Part shown: positions 38,728-50,708 of the stretch, in pieces
Numbering within the stretch: position 1 is the stretch's first letter
Layout: every line of letters begins with the position of its first letter
DNA from: JACDAN01 sp963801855
Lineage (GTDB): Bacteria > Actinomycetota > Thermoleophilia > Gaiellales > Gaiellaceae
Direction: 5' to 3'
DNA length: 64,000 bases
Assembly: GCA_963801855.1 (NCBI GenBank)
Contig: CAWDGK010000002.1
Coordinates: 620,001 to 684,000, forward strand
Program-made: the position numbers and the translations under genes
Notes under the pieces: generated by a model
The model's input: the letters and a program-made list of their open reading frames with translations, nothing else
What the model was told of the DNA's origin: nothing
Databases searched by the model: none

Positions 38728-38822
38728 CCCCGGACTTTGAAGGCAGCTTGGCGACCGGGTTACCAAACGCCTAAAGAGCCTGGGGCCTCCGCTCCCGATC
38801 TCTTTAGGACGGGAGCGTTTTC
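38728..38822 (+). promoter_or_regulatory. Structured metH leader, candidate riboswitch
   Basis: Between atpC and metH. CGCTCCCG (38790-38797) pairs with CGGGAGCG (38810-38817); the second arm contains GGGAG, the only Shine-Dalgarno-like site, 8 bases before the metH ATG. A TTTT run follows directly, so the hairpin could also terminate. CCTAAAGAG (38770-38778) is perfectly complementary to CTCTTTAGG (38800-38808) in the hairpin loop, giving a pseudoknot or an alternative fold. CCCCGG (38728) can close the domain with CCUGGGG (38779). I see no SAM-I GGCAACC core, no cobalamin GCCACTG box and no SAH consensus. Confidence 0.55.
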
Positions 38823-42435
<3,613 letters not shown>

Positions 42436-42450
42436 GCTATCCTGGGCGGG

Positions 42451-42478
42451 AGGCGCCCGTGAGGGCGTCTGTCGTATT
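42451..42478 (+). terminator. Hairpin after metH
   Basis: AGGCGCCC and GGGCGTCT pair (one G-U) around GTGA and are followed by GTCGTATTT. It lies just before the LCP gene and may end the metH message or attenuate the next gene. Confidence 0.4.
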
Positions 42479-42481
42479 TCT

Positions 42482-44452
42482 ATGAAGACGACCCTGAAGC
42501 GAGGAGTAGGCCGGGCAAGCGAGACGAACGGCAACGGCCGCTCGTCGCTGCCGCCCGCCGGGCTGACTCCGATCACCCATTACCGCCAGCCGGCCAGGCG
42601 CCGGAGCGTCATGGGAATCATCGGGCGCGTCCTCTTCTTCCTGCTCGCAGCCTTGACCTCGCTCGCCTTCGGCGTCGCCGGCGGCTACTGGCTCGACGGT
42701 GAGCAGACGATCGTGGATCTCGATCGCACGTCCCGCAAGGATCCCCAGATCCGCGAGGCCGCGCAGCGCCTCGACATCGTGCTCCCGGGTCGCCCAGCGA
42801 TTGCCATGGTCGTCGGGCAGGACTTCCGCAAGTGGGCGAAGGAAGAGGAGAAGGGAGGGCGCGCCGACACGGTCATGTTGATGCGCGCCGACCCGAACAT
42901 CGGGACGCTCTCGATCCTGTCCTTCCCCCGCGACCTGACCGTCGACATCCACTGCCCCGGCCGATCGTCGTTCCCCGGCCCGATCAACTCGGCGTACGCG
43001 CTCTGCGGCCTGCAAGGGACGGTCGAGACCGTCAAGGAGCTCACCGGCCTACCGGTCCACTACCTCATCACGATCGACTACCGCGGGTTCATCCAGACCG
43101 TGGACAAGATGGGCGGGGTCTGGATGGACATCGACCGCCGCTACTTCAACGACAACTCCAACCCTGGCGCGGAGGGCACGTTCCCGCCGATCGACCTCCA
43201 GCCCGGCTACCAGGTGCTCACCGGCCGGCAGTCGCTCTCGTTCGTCCGCTACCGCCACACGGACTCGGACATCTACCGGATCGAGCGTCAGCGGATCTTC
43301 ATGCGGTCACTCAACGAACGCCTCGCGAGCTCGTTCAAGCTGACGGCGATCCCGAAGCTGACGAAGATCGTCCGGGAAAACGTGAAGATCGGAAAGGGCG
43401 GAGAGAAGGCGCTCGAGCCGAGCGAGTTCCGCGCGTGGGCGTTCTTCGCTCTCCAGCTGCCTCCTGGGCGAATCTTCCAGTCCAAGGTGGACGGCCTCTA
43501 CGGCTCGGGCACCGAGGGCGACCCGCTCCGCGTCGACCCGTCGAACATCCAGGCGGCGGTCGAGGAGTTCGGGAGCCCGGACGTCAACTCCGGCGAGAAG
43601 GCGACGGCTGCGGCGCTCGGCCAGCGCCCCCGGCTGCCCGGCGCGAAGGCACCGCCGCCGGGGCGGACGAGCATGGTCGTCCTGAACGGGAACGGCGTCA
43701 CCGGTTCGGCGGCCAACGCGAGCTACCTGTTGGGCCGGCGGGGCTACAAGACGCTTCCGCCGCCCGAAGGCGTGCTCGCGAACGCGCCGCAGCCGTGGAA
43801 GTTCAAGACCCAGGTCTTCTTCGATCCGCAGCAACGCGGCGCGAGCGCCGCCGCCCGCCAGGTGTCCAACCTCTTCGGCTCGACGGAACGGCCCGCAGCG
43901 ATGACCCCGAAGATTGCGCCGTTCGCGAACACCGCGATGCTGGTCGTCGTGGTCGGCCAGACCTTCCACAACAACCTCGCGCCGGCCCCGGCCGACCGGA
44001 CCCCGAAGCGCCAGCCGCCGAACACGACACGCAATCCAGGCGCCTCGCTCGCCCAGTTGCGCGCCGTGCGCCGCCGCGTCGAGTTCCCGCTGATGGTGCC
44101 GAGCCTGATCGAACGGAGCTCGTCGCTCCACTTCGAGAACCCGGTTCGCGTGTACGCCGTCAAGAAGGGCGAGAGGGCAGTGCGGATGACCTTCCGCACC
44201 GGCGCCCAGGAGTACTGGGGGATCCAGCAGACGACGTGGGACGAGGCGCCGGTGCTGGAGAGCAAGAACGTCAGCCGGAGAATCGGGAACCGCGACTACG
44301 ACCTGTACTACGACGGTGCCCGGCTCCACATGGTCGTCCTCCGCACGGAGGAGGCGCAGTACTGGGTCGTCAACACCCTGCGGGACACGCTTTCGAACGA
44401 GACGATGCTCTCCATCGCCCGCGGCCTGCGGCCGCTCGAGGGCAAGCAGTGA
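42482..44452 (+). CDS. LytR-CpsA-Psr (LCP) family wall-polymer ligase with LytR_C domain
   Basis: A 656-residue membrane-anchored protein: a short basic cytoplasmic N-terminus, one helix (about residues 44-68), then an LCP domain with GGRADTVMLMRADP, LSFPRDL and the RYRHTDSDIYRIERQRIF arginine motif that binds polyprenyl-pyrophosphate. LCP proteins attach glycopolymers to peptidoglycan. A LytR_C domain follows (MVVLNGNGVTGSAANASYLL, about residues 395-475). A further C-terminal module (about 535-650) is not one I recognise. It leads a group of sugar-nucleotide genes that could supply its polymer. Confidence 0.9.
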   Translation: MKTTLKRGVGRASETNGNGRSSLPPAGLTPITHYRQPARRRSVMGIIGRVLFFLLAALTSLAFGVAGGYWLDGEQTIVDLDRTSRKDPQIREAAQRLDIVLPGRPAIAMVVGQDFRKWAKEEEKGGRADTVMLMRADPNIGTLSILSFPRDLTVDIHCPGRSSFPGPINSAYALCGLQGTVETVKELTGLPVHYLITIDYRGFIQTVDKMGGVWMDIDRRYFNDNSNPGAEGTFPPIDLQPGYQVLTGRQSLSFVRYRHTDSDIYRIERQRIFMRSLNERLASSFKLTAIPKLTKIVRENVKIGKGGEKALEPSEFRAWAFFALQLPPGRIFQSKVDGLYGSGTEGDPLRVDPSNIQAAVEEFGSPDVNSGEKATAAALGQRPRLPGAKAPPPGRTSMVVLNGNGVTGSAANASYLLGRRGYKTLPPPEGVLANAPQPWKFKTQVFFDPQQRGASAAARQVSNLFGSTERPAAMTPKIAPFANTAMLVVVVGQTFHNNLAPAPADRTPKRQPPNTTRNPGASLAQLRAVRRRVEFPLMVPSLIERSSSLHFENPVRVYAVKKGERAVRMTFRTGAQEYWGIQQTTWDEAPVLESKNVSRRIGNRDYDLYYDGARLHMVVLRTEEAQYWVVNTLRDTLSNETMLSIARGLRPLEGKQ

Positions 44453-45777
44453 GCAAGATCGGGATCTTCGGCGCCGGTTGGGTCGGCCTCGTCACCGGCG
44501 CGTGCTTCGCGGAGCTCGGCCACACGGTCGTGGTTCGAGATGTGGACGCGGGCCGAATCGAGCCGCTGCAGAAGGGAGACCTTCCGTTTCACGAGCCCGA
44601 CCTCGCCGAGGTCGTCGAGCGCAACCGCGAGCGCCTCACGTTCACGCTCGACCCGGCCGAGGCCGCGGGCGGCGCCGACTTTCTCTACATCTGCGTCGGC
44701 ACGCCCTCGACGTACGCCGGCGATGCGAACCTCTCGTACGTCTGGAGCGTGCTCGACGACCTGCCGGAGCTCGACGGGCGGCCGGTCCTCGTCATGAAGA
44801 GCACGGTGCCCGTCGGGACCGGCGAGAAAGTCCGTGCCGCTCTCGACGCCCGTGGCCTCGAGCATGTGGGCTACGCGTCCAACCCGGAGTTCCTCTCCGA
44901 GGGGACGGCCATTCGCGACTTCATGCATCCCGACCGCATCGTGATCGGCGCGTTCGACCCTGCCGACGGCGATCGGGTCGAGGAGCTGCACGAAAGCCTC
45001 GAGGCGACCGTCGTGAGATCCGACGTCGCTTCCTCCGAGATGATCAAGCTCGCCGCCAACGCGTTCCTGATGACGCGCATCAGCTTCATCAACGAGATCG
45101 CGAACGTGTGTGAGCTCGTCGGCGCGGACGTGGAGGAGGTTGCGCGCGGGATCGGGCTCGATCACCGGCTCGGCCCGCACTTCCTGCGGGCGGGCATCGG
45201 CTACGGCGGCTCCTGCTTTCCGAAGGACGCATCCGCGCTCAAGCAGCTCGCGTCGAACTCCGGCTACCACTTCCAGCTGCTCTCGGCGGTGATCGAGGTC
45301 AACGAGCTCCAGAAGCGCCGCGTGATCGCGAAGCTCGTCAAGCATCTCGGCAAGCTCCGCGGGAAGCGCGTGGCCCTCCTCGGGCTCGCCTTCAAGCCGA
45401 ACACCGACGACATGCGGGAGGCGCCGAGCATCGTGCTGGCGTCCCGGCTGCTCGCCGAGGGCGCCGAGGTTCGCGGCTGGGATCCCGTCGCGGAGCCCGG
45501 AGAGCTGCTGAAAGGCGTCGAGATCTCCGCAACCGTGAGCGAGGCGGTGAAGGACGCCGATGCCGCCGTGATCGTGACGGAGTGGGACGAGCTGCGCGGC
45601 CTCGCTTCACCGGAGATCCGCGCTGCGATGCGAACGCCGCTGATCGTCGACGGGCGCAACATCCTCGATCCGAATGCCGTCCGAAAGGCCGGCTTCACGT
45701 ACGAAGGCATCGGGAGAGCCAGTTCGCCGTTGGCGGGGCTTCCCGAGACAGCCGAGCCCGAACACGAGCTCGCGTAA
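44449..45777 (+). CDS. ugd: UDP-glucose 6-dehydrogenase
   Basis: A 442-residue NAD-dependent enzyme oxidising UDP-glucose twice to UDP-glucuronate. NAD site GAGWVGLVTG; catalytic cysteine in GGSCFPKD; lysine in FKPNTDDMREAPS. Start is GTG 44449, overlapping the LCP gene stop. It supplies an acidic sugar for a capsule or wall polymer. UDP-ManNAc or GDP-mannose dehydrogenases share the fold; the overall match favours Ugd. Confidence 0.92.
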   Translation: MSKIGIFGAGWVGLVTGACFAELGHTVVVRDVDAGRIEPLQKGDLPFHEPDLAEVVERNRERLTFTLDPAEAAGGADFLYICVGTPSTYAGDANLSYVWSVLDDLPELDGRPVLVMKSTVPVGTGEKVRAALDARGLEHVGYASNPEFLSEGTAIRDFMHPDRIVIGAFDPADGDRVEELHESLEATVVRSDVASSEMIKLAANAFLMTRISFINEIANVCELVGADVEEVARGIGLDHRLGPHFLRAGIGYGGSCFPKDASALKQLASNSGYHFQLLSAVIEVNELQKRRVIAKLVKHLGKLRGKRVALLGLAFKPNTDDMREAPSIVLASRLLAEGAEVRGWDPVAEPGELLKGVEISATVSEAVKDADAAVIVTEWDELRGLASPEIRAAMRTPLIVDGRNILDPNAVRKAGFTYEGIGRASSPLAGLPETAEPEHELA

Positions 45778-45780
45778 CCG

Positions 45781-46482
45781 GTGGAAGCGATCATCCTCGC
45801 CGGCGGGAAGGCCGAGCGGTTGGGCGACGCGGCCGAAGGCAGACCCAAGGCGCTCGTCCTGATCGGTGGGCGGCCGCTCGCGTCCTACCAGCTCGCCCTG
45901 CTCTCCCAGGGCGGCGTCGACCGCGTCCTCGTCAGCTGCGCAGCCGGGCAGGAGGAAGCCTTCGAGCGTGAGCTTGCCGGGCAGGGGGTGGAGGTCGTGC
46001 TCGTCCCCGAAGCCGAGCCGCTCGGGCGTGGGGGAGGCTTGCGGCTCGCGGCTCAGGAGCGCCGTGAGAGCGGGCCGGTCTTTGCGCTGAACGGCGACGA
46101 GCTCTTCGACATCGATCTGGCCGGCCTCCTGCGTGCGCACGCCGAGAGGGAGCCGGCTGCCACGATCACCGTTGCCCCGCTGAAGAGCCATCTCGGTGTC
46201 GTCGATCTCGGCCCGGAGGACGCGGTCGCCGGCTTTCGCGAGGCGCCCGTGCTCCCCTTCTGGGTCAACACCGGCCTCTACGTCCTCGACGACGAGGCGG
46301 TCGCGCGGCTACCGGAAAAGGGAGACCACGAGACAACGACCTTTCCCGAGCTTGCGGCGGAAGGACGGCTCGGGGCATTTCGGCACGAGGGTCTCTGGCT
46401 GACGGTGAACACACCGAAGGACCTGCGACTCGCACAGGAGTTCGTGGAGTCGCAGCCGCAGCGTTTCCCCGGGATCGGGTGA
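45781..46482 (+). CDS. Sugar nucleotidyltransferase
   Basis: A 233-residue GT-A-like NTP transferase: LAGGKAERLGDAAEGRPKALVLIGG (binding loop, shown shortened as LAGGKAERL and RPKAL), metal motif NGDELFDID and C-terminal WLTVNTPKDL. It resembles HddC/RmlA-type enzymes making NDP-sugars from sugar phosphates; the exact sugar cannot be told. GTG 45781 is three bases after ugd. Confidence 0.85.
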   Translation: MEAIILAGGKAERLGDAAEGRPKALVLIGGRPLASYQLALLSQGGVDRVLVSCAAGQEEAFERELAGQGVEVVLVPEAEPLGRGGGLRLAAQERRESGPVFALNGDELFDIDLAGLLRAHAEREPAATITVAPLKSHLGVVDLGPEDAVAGFREAPVLPFWVNTGLYVLDDEAVARLPEKGDHETTTFPELAAEGRLGAFRHEGLWLTVNTPKDLRLAQEFVESQPQRFPGIG

Positions 46483-46494
46483 GATGATCGCCAT

Positions 46495-46911
46495 GTGCCA
46501 AGGGTTCGTTTGTCTCCCAACCTGACCCTGCTCGAGCGCTGGGCCTTCGAGCCGAAGCGCGTCGACAAGCCCTGGGGATACGAGGTCGTCTGGGCCGTCA
46601 GCGAGCACTACGCGGGCAAGCTGCTCTTCGTCCGGGCGGGGGAGAGGCTGTCGCTGCAGTTCCACCGGGAGAAAGACGAGGCGTGGTACTTCCTCGAGGG
46701 ACGCGCCAAGGTCGAGCTCGCTGCGGCGGGAGAGAAAACCACGTCGAGCGAAGTCGTCACCTCCGGTGCCGCGTTTCGCTTCACGCCGGGCACCGTCCAT
46801 CGGATCGAGGCGATCGAGGACACGACGATCCTCGAGGTCTCGACCCCCCAGCTCGACGACGTCGTGCGCTTGGACGATGTGTACGGCCGCGCCGGCACGT
46901 CGGATCCGTGA
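46495..46911 (+). CDS. Cupin, mannose-6-phosphate isomerase type II-like
   Basis: A 138-residue single cupin like the C-terminal domain of GMP/PMI enzymes: DKPWGYEVVW, LQFHREKDEAWYFLEGRAKVEL and FTPGTVHRIEA carry the metal-binding His/Glu residues. Could isomerise a sugar phosphate. Start GTG 46495; an ATG two bases earlier is in another frame. It lies next to the nucleotidyltransferase, reproducing the two-domain ManC/ManA arrangement as separate genes. Confidence 0.82.
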   Translation: MPRVRLSPNLTLLERWAFEPKRVDKPWGYEVVWAVSEHYAGKLLFVRAGERLSLQFHREKDEAWYFLEGRAKVELAAAGEKTTSSEVVTSGAAFRFTPGTVHRIEAIEDTTILEVSTPQLDDVVRLDDVYGRAGTSDP

Positions 46912-46956
46912 TCGCCGACACAACCCTGACACAGACGTGGTAAGGTTCGCGCCACG

Positions 46957-47289
46957 ATGGACGCACTCACCGTTGGACAGGCCTCTCAGAGCACCGGTTG
47001 GTCGGCGCGAATGCTGCGGTACCTCGAGCTCACGAGCCTCGTGGTTCCCCGCCGCTCGCCTTCCGGCTACCGCCTCTACGGCCTCCGCGAGCTGAATCAG
47101 CTGCGGTCGCTCCGGCAGCTCAGGAGCCGGTTCGGCGTCGAGCTCAGCGAGCTCGCCTTCGCCGCACGGCTGCGTCGTGAGCAACCTCTGCGCACCGCAG
47201 TTGACGCCTGGCTCGCCGGCTCGGACGTCCGTTCCACCGACTGGGTGGACTGGGAGCAGCGAAAGCACGAGCGGCTCCTCGCGGCCTGA
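46957..47289 (+). CDS. MerR-family DNA-binding protein
   Basis: A 110-residue protein with an N-terminal winged helix (TVGQASQSTGWSARMLRYLE, SPSGYRLYG) of the MerR type. It lacks the long coiled coil and effector domain of full-length MerR regulators; the C-terminal 40 residues contain a single basic/acidic helix and no cysteine cluster, so metal sensing is unlikely. It lies 38 bases before ahcY on the same strand and may control it. A TAAGGT box is 10 bases before the ATG. Confidence 0.8.
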   Translation: MDALTVGQASQSTGWSARMLRYLELTSLVVPRRSPSGYRLYGLRELNQLRSLRQLRSRFGVELSELAFAARLRREQPLRTAVDAWLAGSDVRSTDWVDWEQRKHERLLAA

Positions 47290-47327
47290 GCCCTGAAATT
47301 TTCGACCCCTAGACAGAGAGAGAGCTG

Positions 47328-48596
47328 ATGGCTACAACGAAGCGCCATGACGTGAAAGACCTGACACTCGCGCCCGAGGGCGTGCGCCGCATTGCGTGGG
47401 CCGACCGGCAGATGCCGGTTCTGGCCGCGATCCGCGAACGGTTCGAGGCCGAGCAGCCGCTTGCCGGGTACCGCATCGCAGCCTGCCTGCACGTCACCAC
47501 CGAGACGGCGAACCTCGCCCGAACGCTCAAGGCCGGAGGCGCCGACGTCGTGTTGTGCGCATCCAATCCCCTGTCGACCCAGGACGACGTGGCCGCGGCC
47601 CTCGTGGACGAGTACGACGTGTCCGTCTTCGCGATCAAGGGCGAGGACAACGACACGTACTACCAGCACATCGAGGCGGCGGTCGACCACAAGCCGCAGC
47701 TGACGATGGACGACGGCGCCGACGTGATCGGCGTCCTCCATGCGCACCGCCGCGAGCAGCTCGGCGACGTCATCGCCGGCACCGAGGAGACGACGACCGG
47801 CGTGATCCGGTTGAAGGCGCTCGAGGCCGACGGAGCGCTCGGCTTCCCGATCATCGCGGTCAACGAGGCGCAGACGAAGCACCTCTTCGACAATCGCTAC
47901 GGCACGGGCCAGTCGACGATCGACGGGATCATCCGCGCGACCAACGTTCTCCTCGCGGGAAAGCGCTTCGTCATCTCCGGCTACGGCTGGGTCGGCAAGG
48001 GCGTCGCGATGCGCGCGAAGGGCATGGGCGCGCACGTGATCGTCACGGAGGTGGATCCGCTGCGCGCGATCGAGGCGGCAATGGACGGCTTCGAGGTGAT
48101 GACGATGGACCGGGCCGTCGAGGACGGGGACATCTTCTGCACGGCCACCGGTGACAAGTCCGTGATCGCGCGCGAGCACATGTCCCGGATGAAGGACGGC
48201 GCGATCCTCGCCAACACCGGTCACTTCAACGTCGAGATCGAGATCGCCGCGCTGAGACAGATGGCGGCCGAGTCGCGCGAGGCGCGCGAGTACGTCGAGG
48301 AGTTCACGCTCGAGGACGGGCGCCGGCTCTATCTCCTCGGGGATGGGCGGTTGATCAACCTCGCCGCGGCGGAGGGACATCCCGCGATCGTCATGGACAT
48401 GTCGTTCGCCAACCAGGCGCTCTCTGCCGAGTACGCGGTGGAGAACGCCGCGCAGCTCGAGCGGAAGGTCTATCCGGTGCCGGCGGACATCGATCGCGAG
48501 ATCGCCCGGCTCAAGCTGGAGACGATGGGCATCACGATCGACAAGCTGACCGAGGATCAGGCGAACTACCTCGCCTCCTGGAACGAGGGGACCTAG
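47328..48596 (+). CDS. ahcY: S-adenosylhomocysteine hydrolase
   Basis: A 422-residue NAD-dependent hydrolase splitting S-adenosylhomocysteine into adenosine and homocysteine, clearing the inhibitor left by SAM-dependent methyl transfer. LHVTTETANLARTLKAGGA, the NAD loop ISGYGWVGKGVAMRAKGMGA (GxGxxGxG), and LLGDGRLINLAAAEGHP are hallmarks. It lacks the 40-residue insert of plant and actinomycete forms. Homocysteine feeds MetH. It sits, unexpectedly, between sugar nucleotide genes. Confidence 0.96.
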   Translation: MATTKRHDVKDLTLAPEGVRRIAWADRQMPVLAAIRERFEAEQPLAGYRIAACLHVTTETANLARTLKAGGADVVLCASNPLSTQDDVAAALVDEYDVSVFAIKGEDNDTYYQHIEAAVDHKPQLTMDDGADVIGVLHAHRREQLGDVIAGTEETTTGVIRLKALEADGALGFPIIAVNEAQTKHLFDNRYGTGQSTIDGIIRATNVLLAGKRFVISGYGWVGKGVAMRAKGMGAHVIVTEVDPLRAIEAAMDGFEVMTMDRAVEDGDIFCTATGDKSVIAREHMSRMKDGAILANTGHFNVEIEIAALRQMAAESREAREYVEEFTLEDGRRLYLLGDGRLINLAAAEGHPAIVMDMSFANQALSAEYAVENAAQLERKVYPVPADIDREIARLKLETMGITIDKLTEDQANYLASWNEGT

Positions 48597-48599
48597 ACA

Positions 48600-49379
48600 C
48601 TGAAGGGATTGGTGCTCGCAGCCGGGTACGCCACCCGGCTGCGACCTCTCACCGACCGGGTCGCGAAGCCGCTCCTGCCGCTCGCAGGCCGGCCGATGCT
48701 CGACTACCTCTACGAGCGGATCGCTGCGGTCCAGGAGATCGACGAGCTCCACGTCGTCACGAACTCGCGCTTCGCGTCAGATTTCCGAGAGTGGGCCGCG
48801 GCCGGCGAGCGCCCGACACCGGTGATCGTCCACGACGACGGGACGAGCACCAACGACGATCGTCTCGGGGCGGTCGGAGACGTCCGCTTCGTCCGCGACC
48901 AAGCAGGGCTGGCGGGCGAGGACCTGCTCGTCGTCGCGGGTGACAACCTGTTCGAGTTCGACCTCAGCGAGTTCGTGGGTTTCTGGCGGGCCAAGGACGG
49001 GAGCGCTCTCTGCGTCCATGACGTCGGTGACCTCGACCTGATGCGCCAGTACGGGATGGTCGAGCTCGGCGCCGAAGACCGCGTGACGTTGGTCGTGGAG
49101 AAGCCCGAGGAGCCGACCAGCACGCTCGCCGCGGCAGCCGTGTATCTCTTTCGCGCCGATCATGCGGCGCTCGTCGACGAGTACCTCGCGGAGGGCAACT
49201 CGCCCGACCAGCCGGGCCGCTTCGTCGTCTGGCTGTACAGCCGGGTGCCGGTGTACGGCTACCGGTTTTCGGGCGACTGGCTCGACATCGGCGACCGCGA
49301 GCAGCTGCTCGACGCCGACAACCGGATGCGCGCGCGAGCGGGACTTCCGGCGCGCTCCGAGTACACGCTGGAGAAGTAG
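48600..49379 (+). CDS. Sugar-1-phosphate nucleotidyltransferase (RmlA-like)
   Basis: A 259-residue NTP transferase with the signature KGLVLAAGYATRLRPLT, AKPLLPLAGRPM, the metal site VVAGDNLFEFDL and the C-terminal GDWLDIGDREQLLDADN. The family N-terminus (MKG..AAG) starts at CTG 48600; the next possible start, TTG 48609, would trim three conserved residues. GAGGGG lies 12 bases upstream of the CTG. It probably makes dTDP- or UDP-glucose; the sugar is not certain. Similar in type to the enzyme at 45781, but not a close copy. Confidence 0.88.
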   Translation: MKGLVLAAGYATRLRPLTDRVAKPLLPLAGRPMLDYLYERIAAVQEIDELHVVTNSRFASDFREWAAAGERPTPVIVHDDGTSTNDDRLGAVGDVRFVRDQAGLAGEDLLVVAGDNLFEFDLSEFVGFWRAKDGSALCVHDVGDLDLMRQYGMVELGAEDRVTLVVEKPEEPTSTLAAAAVYLFRADHAALVDEYLAEGNSPDQPGRFVVWLYSRVPVYGYRFSGDWLDIGDREQLLDADNRMRARAGLPARSEYTLEK

Positions 49380-49439
49380 CTCTTTCGGCACAGAGTCGTG
49401 TGCCACACGTGCGTCTTCTCTCTCTAGCCTCGAGGCGAT

Positions 49440-50357
49440 GTGGTTCTGGACCTGCTGCTGCCTCGTCGTTGCCTGTCATGCGCCCGCGTGGGTGCGGATC
49501 TCTGCGCAGACTGCAGGTCGGCGCTCCCGCTGCTCGTGGGCGTCCATTGCGAGCGCTGCGGGTCGCCGACGGCCTGGCCGGTCGCACGGTGCCGCGAGTG
49601 CGCCGGGCGCCGGCTCGCGTTCGCCTCCGCTCGTGCTGCGGTGGCATACCAGGCCGCGGTGCCCGCCCTCATCGCGGCGTGGAAGGAGCGTGGCTTGCGA
49701 CGGGTCGCAGAGCTGGCGGCCGAGATCGTCTGCGCGACCGTGGCCTGCCCTTCGGCCGATGCCGTCGCGTTCATCCCACCTGATGGCGACCGTAGCCTGA
49801 GGCGTGGCCACCAGCCCGCCGAGCGGCTCGCCTGCGAGCTCGGATGGCACTGGGACTTGCCTGTGATCGCGTCGCTGGCCCGGGTCGCCCATACGCCGAA
49901 AAGGCAGCGAGGCCTCACGCTGTCCGAACGCCGGAGGAACGTCGCTGGAGCATTCGGGGCCAGGGAGGAGGTGCCCCGCAGGATGATCCTCGTCGACGAC
50001 GTGTACACCACGGGCGCGACCGTCTCGGCCGCCGCATCCGCGCTGCGAAAGGCTGGAGCGCGGCGCGTCGAGGTCGTGACGTTCGCTCGGGCCGTCAGGA
50101 CAATAGAATCAGGGGCGCGACCGGCAACGGCGATCTCGGGAGGGCTCTGTGCGACTCCAGGTGAAGGGCAAGAACGTCGAGGTCAGCGACGCGATTCGCG
50201 AGTACGCGGAGGAGAAGCTCTCGAAGCTCGAGCGCCAGCTGGCGGATCCGACGCGGGTCGAGCTCGAGCTCGCAGTCGAGAAGAACCCCTCGATCTCGCA
50301 GAACCACGTCGCGGAGGCGACGATCTGGACGAAAGGGCCGGTCCTGCGGGCGCGTGA
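49440..50357 (+). CDS. ComF-family phosphoribosyltransferase-like protein, 3' end uncertain
   Basis: An amidophosphoribosyltransferase-like domain with an N-terminal zinc finger (CLSCARVGADLCADC, CERCGSP, CREC) and the PRPP loop ILVDDVYTTGATVSAA (about residues 181-196). ComF proteins aid DNA uptake/repair in competent bacteria, but the fold also occurs without competence. Family similarity stops near 50095; after that the frame runs 209 bases into hpf with an unlikely Arg/Gly-rich tail. A stop in another frame at 50104 suggests a one-base break near 50095. Start GTG 49440. Confidence 0.78.
   Translation: MVLDLLLPRRCLSCARVGADLCADCRSALPLLVGVHCERCGSPTAWPVARCRECAGRRLAFASARAAVAYQAAVPALIAAWKERGLRRVAELAAEIVCATVACPSADAVAFIPPDGDRSLRRGHQPAERLACELGWHWDLPVIASLARVAHTPKRQRGLTLSERRRNVAGAFGAREEVPRRMILVDDVYTTGATVSAAASALRKAGARRVEVVTFARAVRTIESGARPATAISGGLCATPGEGQERRGQRRDSRVRGGEALEARAPAGGSDAGRARARSREEPLDLAEPRRGGDDLDERAGPAGA
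50104..50109 (+). promoter_or_regulatory. -10-like box TAGAAT before hpf
   Basis: TAGAAT is a near-consensus -10, 39 bases upstream of the hpf GTG. The hpf leader contains a GGGAGG ribosome site. It could give hpf its own stress-responsive start. Confidence 0.4.
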
Positions 50358-50685
50358 GGCGTCCGCTGACCACAAGGCCTCGATCGACCAGCTCGTCGAG
50401 AAGCTCGAGCGGCAGGTCAAGCGGTACCGGGAGAAGCGCCGACCACGCCGCGGAACCCCGGCCGACGCCGGGATCCCGCAGGACGGTGTCCCAATCGAGG
50501 ACGACTTGAGGATCGTCAAGTCGAAACAGTTCGCCGTCAAGCCGATGAGCGCGGAGGAGGCAGTCCTCCAGCTCGAGCTCGTCGGGCACGACTTCTTCGT
50601 CTTCCAGAACGCGGACACGGGCGACGTGAACGTCGTCTATCGCCGGCGCGACCGCGCGTACGGACTGATCGAGCCGCAAACGTAG
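50149..50685 (+). CDS. hpf: Ribosome hibernation-promoting factor, long form
   Basis: A 178-residue two-domain HPF: the N-terminal ribosome-binding domain (residues 1-100, LQVKGKNVEVSDAIREYAEEKL), a linker, and the C-terminal dimerisation domain (about 117-178, VKSKQFAVKPMSAEEAVLQLELVGHDFFVF). Long HPF pairs idle 70S ribosomes into 100S particles. hpf followed by secA is common in Gram-positive bacteria. GTG 50149 has a GGGAGG site. Confidence 0.95.
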   Translation: MRLQVKGKNVEVSDAIREYAEEKLSKLERQLADPTRVELELAVEKNPSISQNHVAEATIWTKGPVLRAREASADHKASIDQLVEKLERQVKRYREKRRPRRGTPADAGIPQDGVPIEDDLRIVKSKQFAVKPMSAEEAVLQLELVGHDFFVFQNADTGDVNVVYRRRDRAYGLIEPQT

Positions 50686-50708
50686 TGCCGGCTCGGGCCA
50701 TGCGCTAG

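Noticed and set aside
38728..38822. Known SAM-I, SAH or cobalamin riboswitch upstream of metH
   Set aside because: The hallmark core sequences of these classes were not found by eye. The structure was kept as unclassified rather than assigned to a family.
50100..50357. A genuine C-terminal extension of ComF overlapping hpf
   Set aside because: The tail is Arg/Gly-rich and is the out-of-frame reading of hpf; a one-base break before a nearby stop explains it better.
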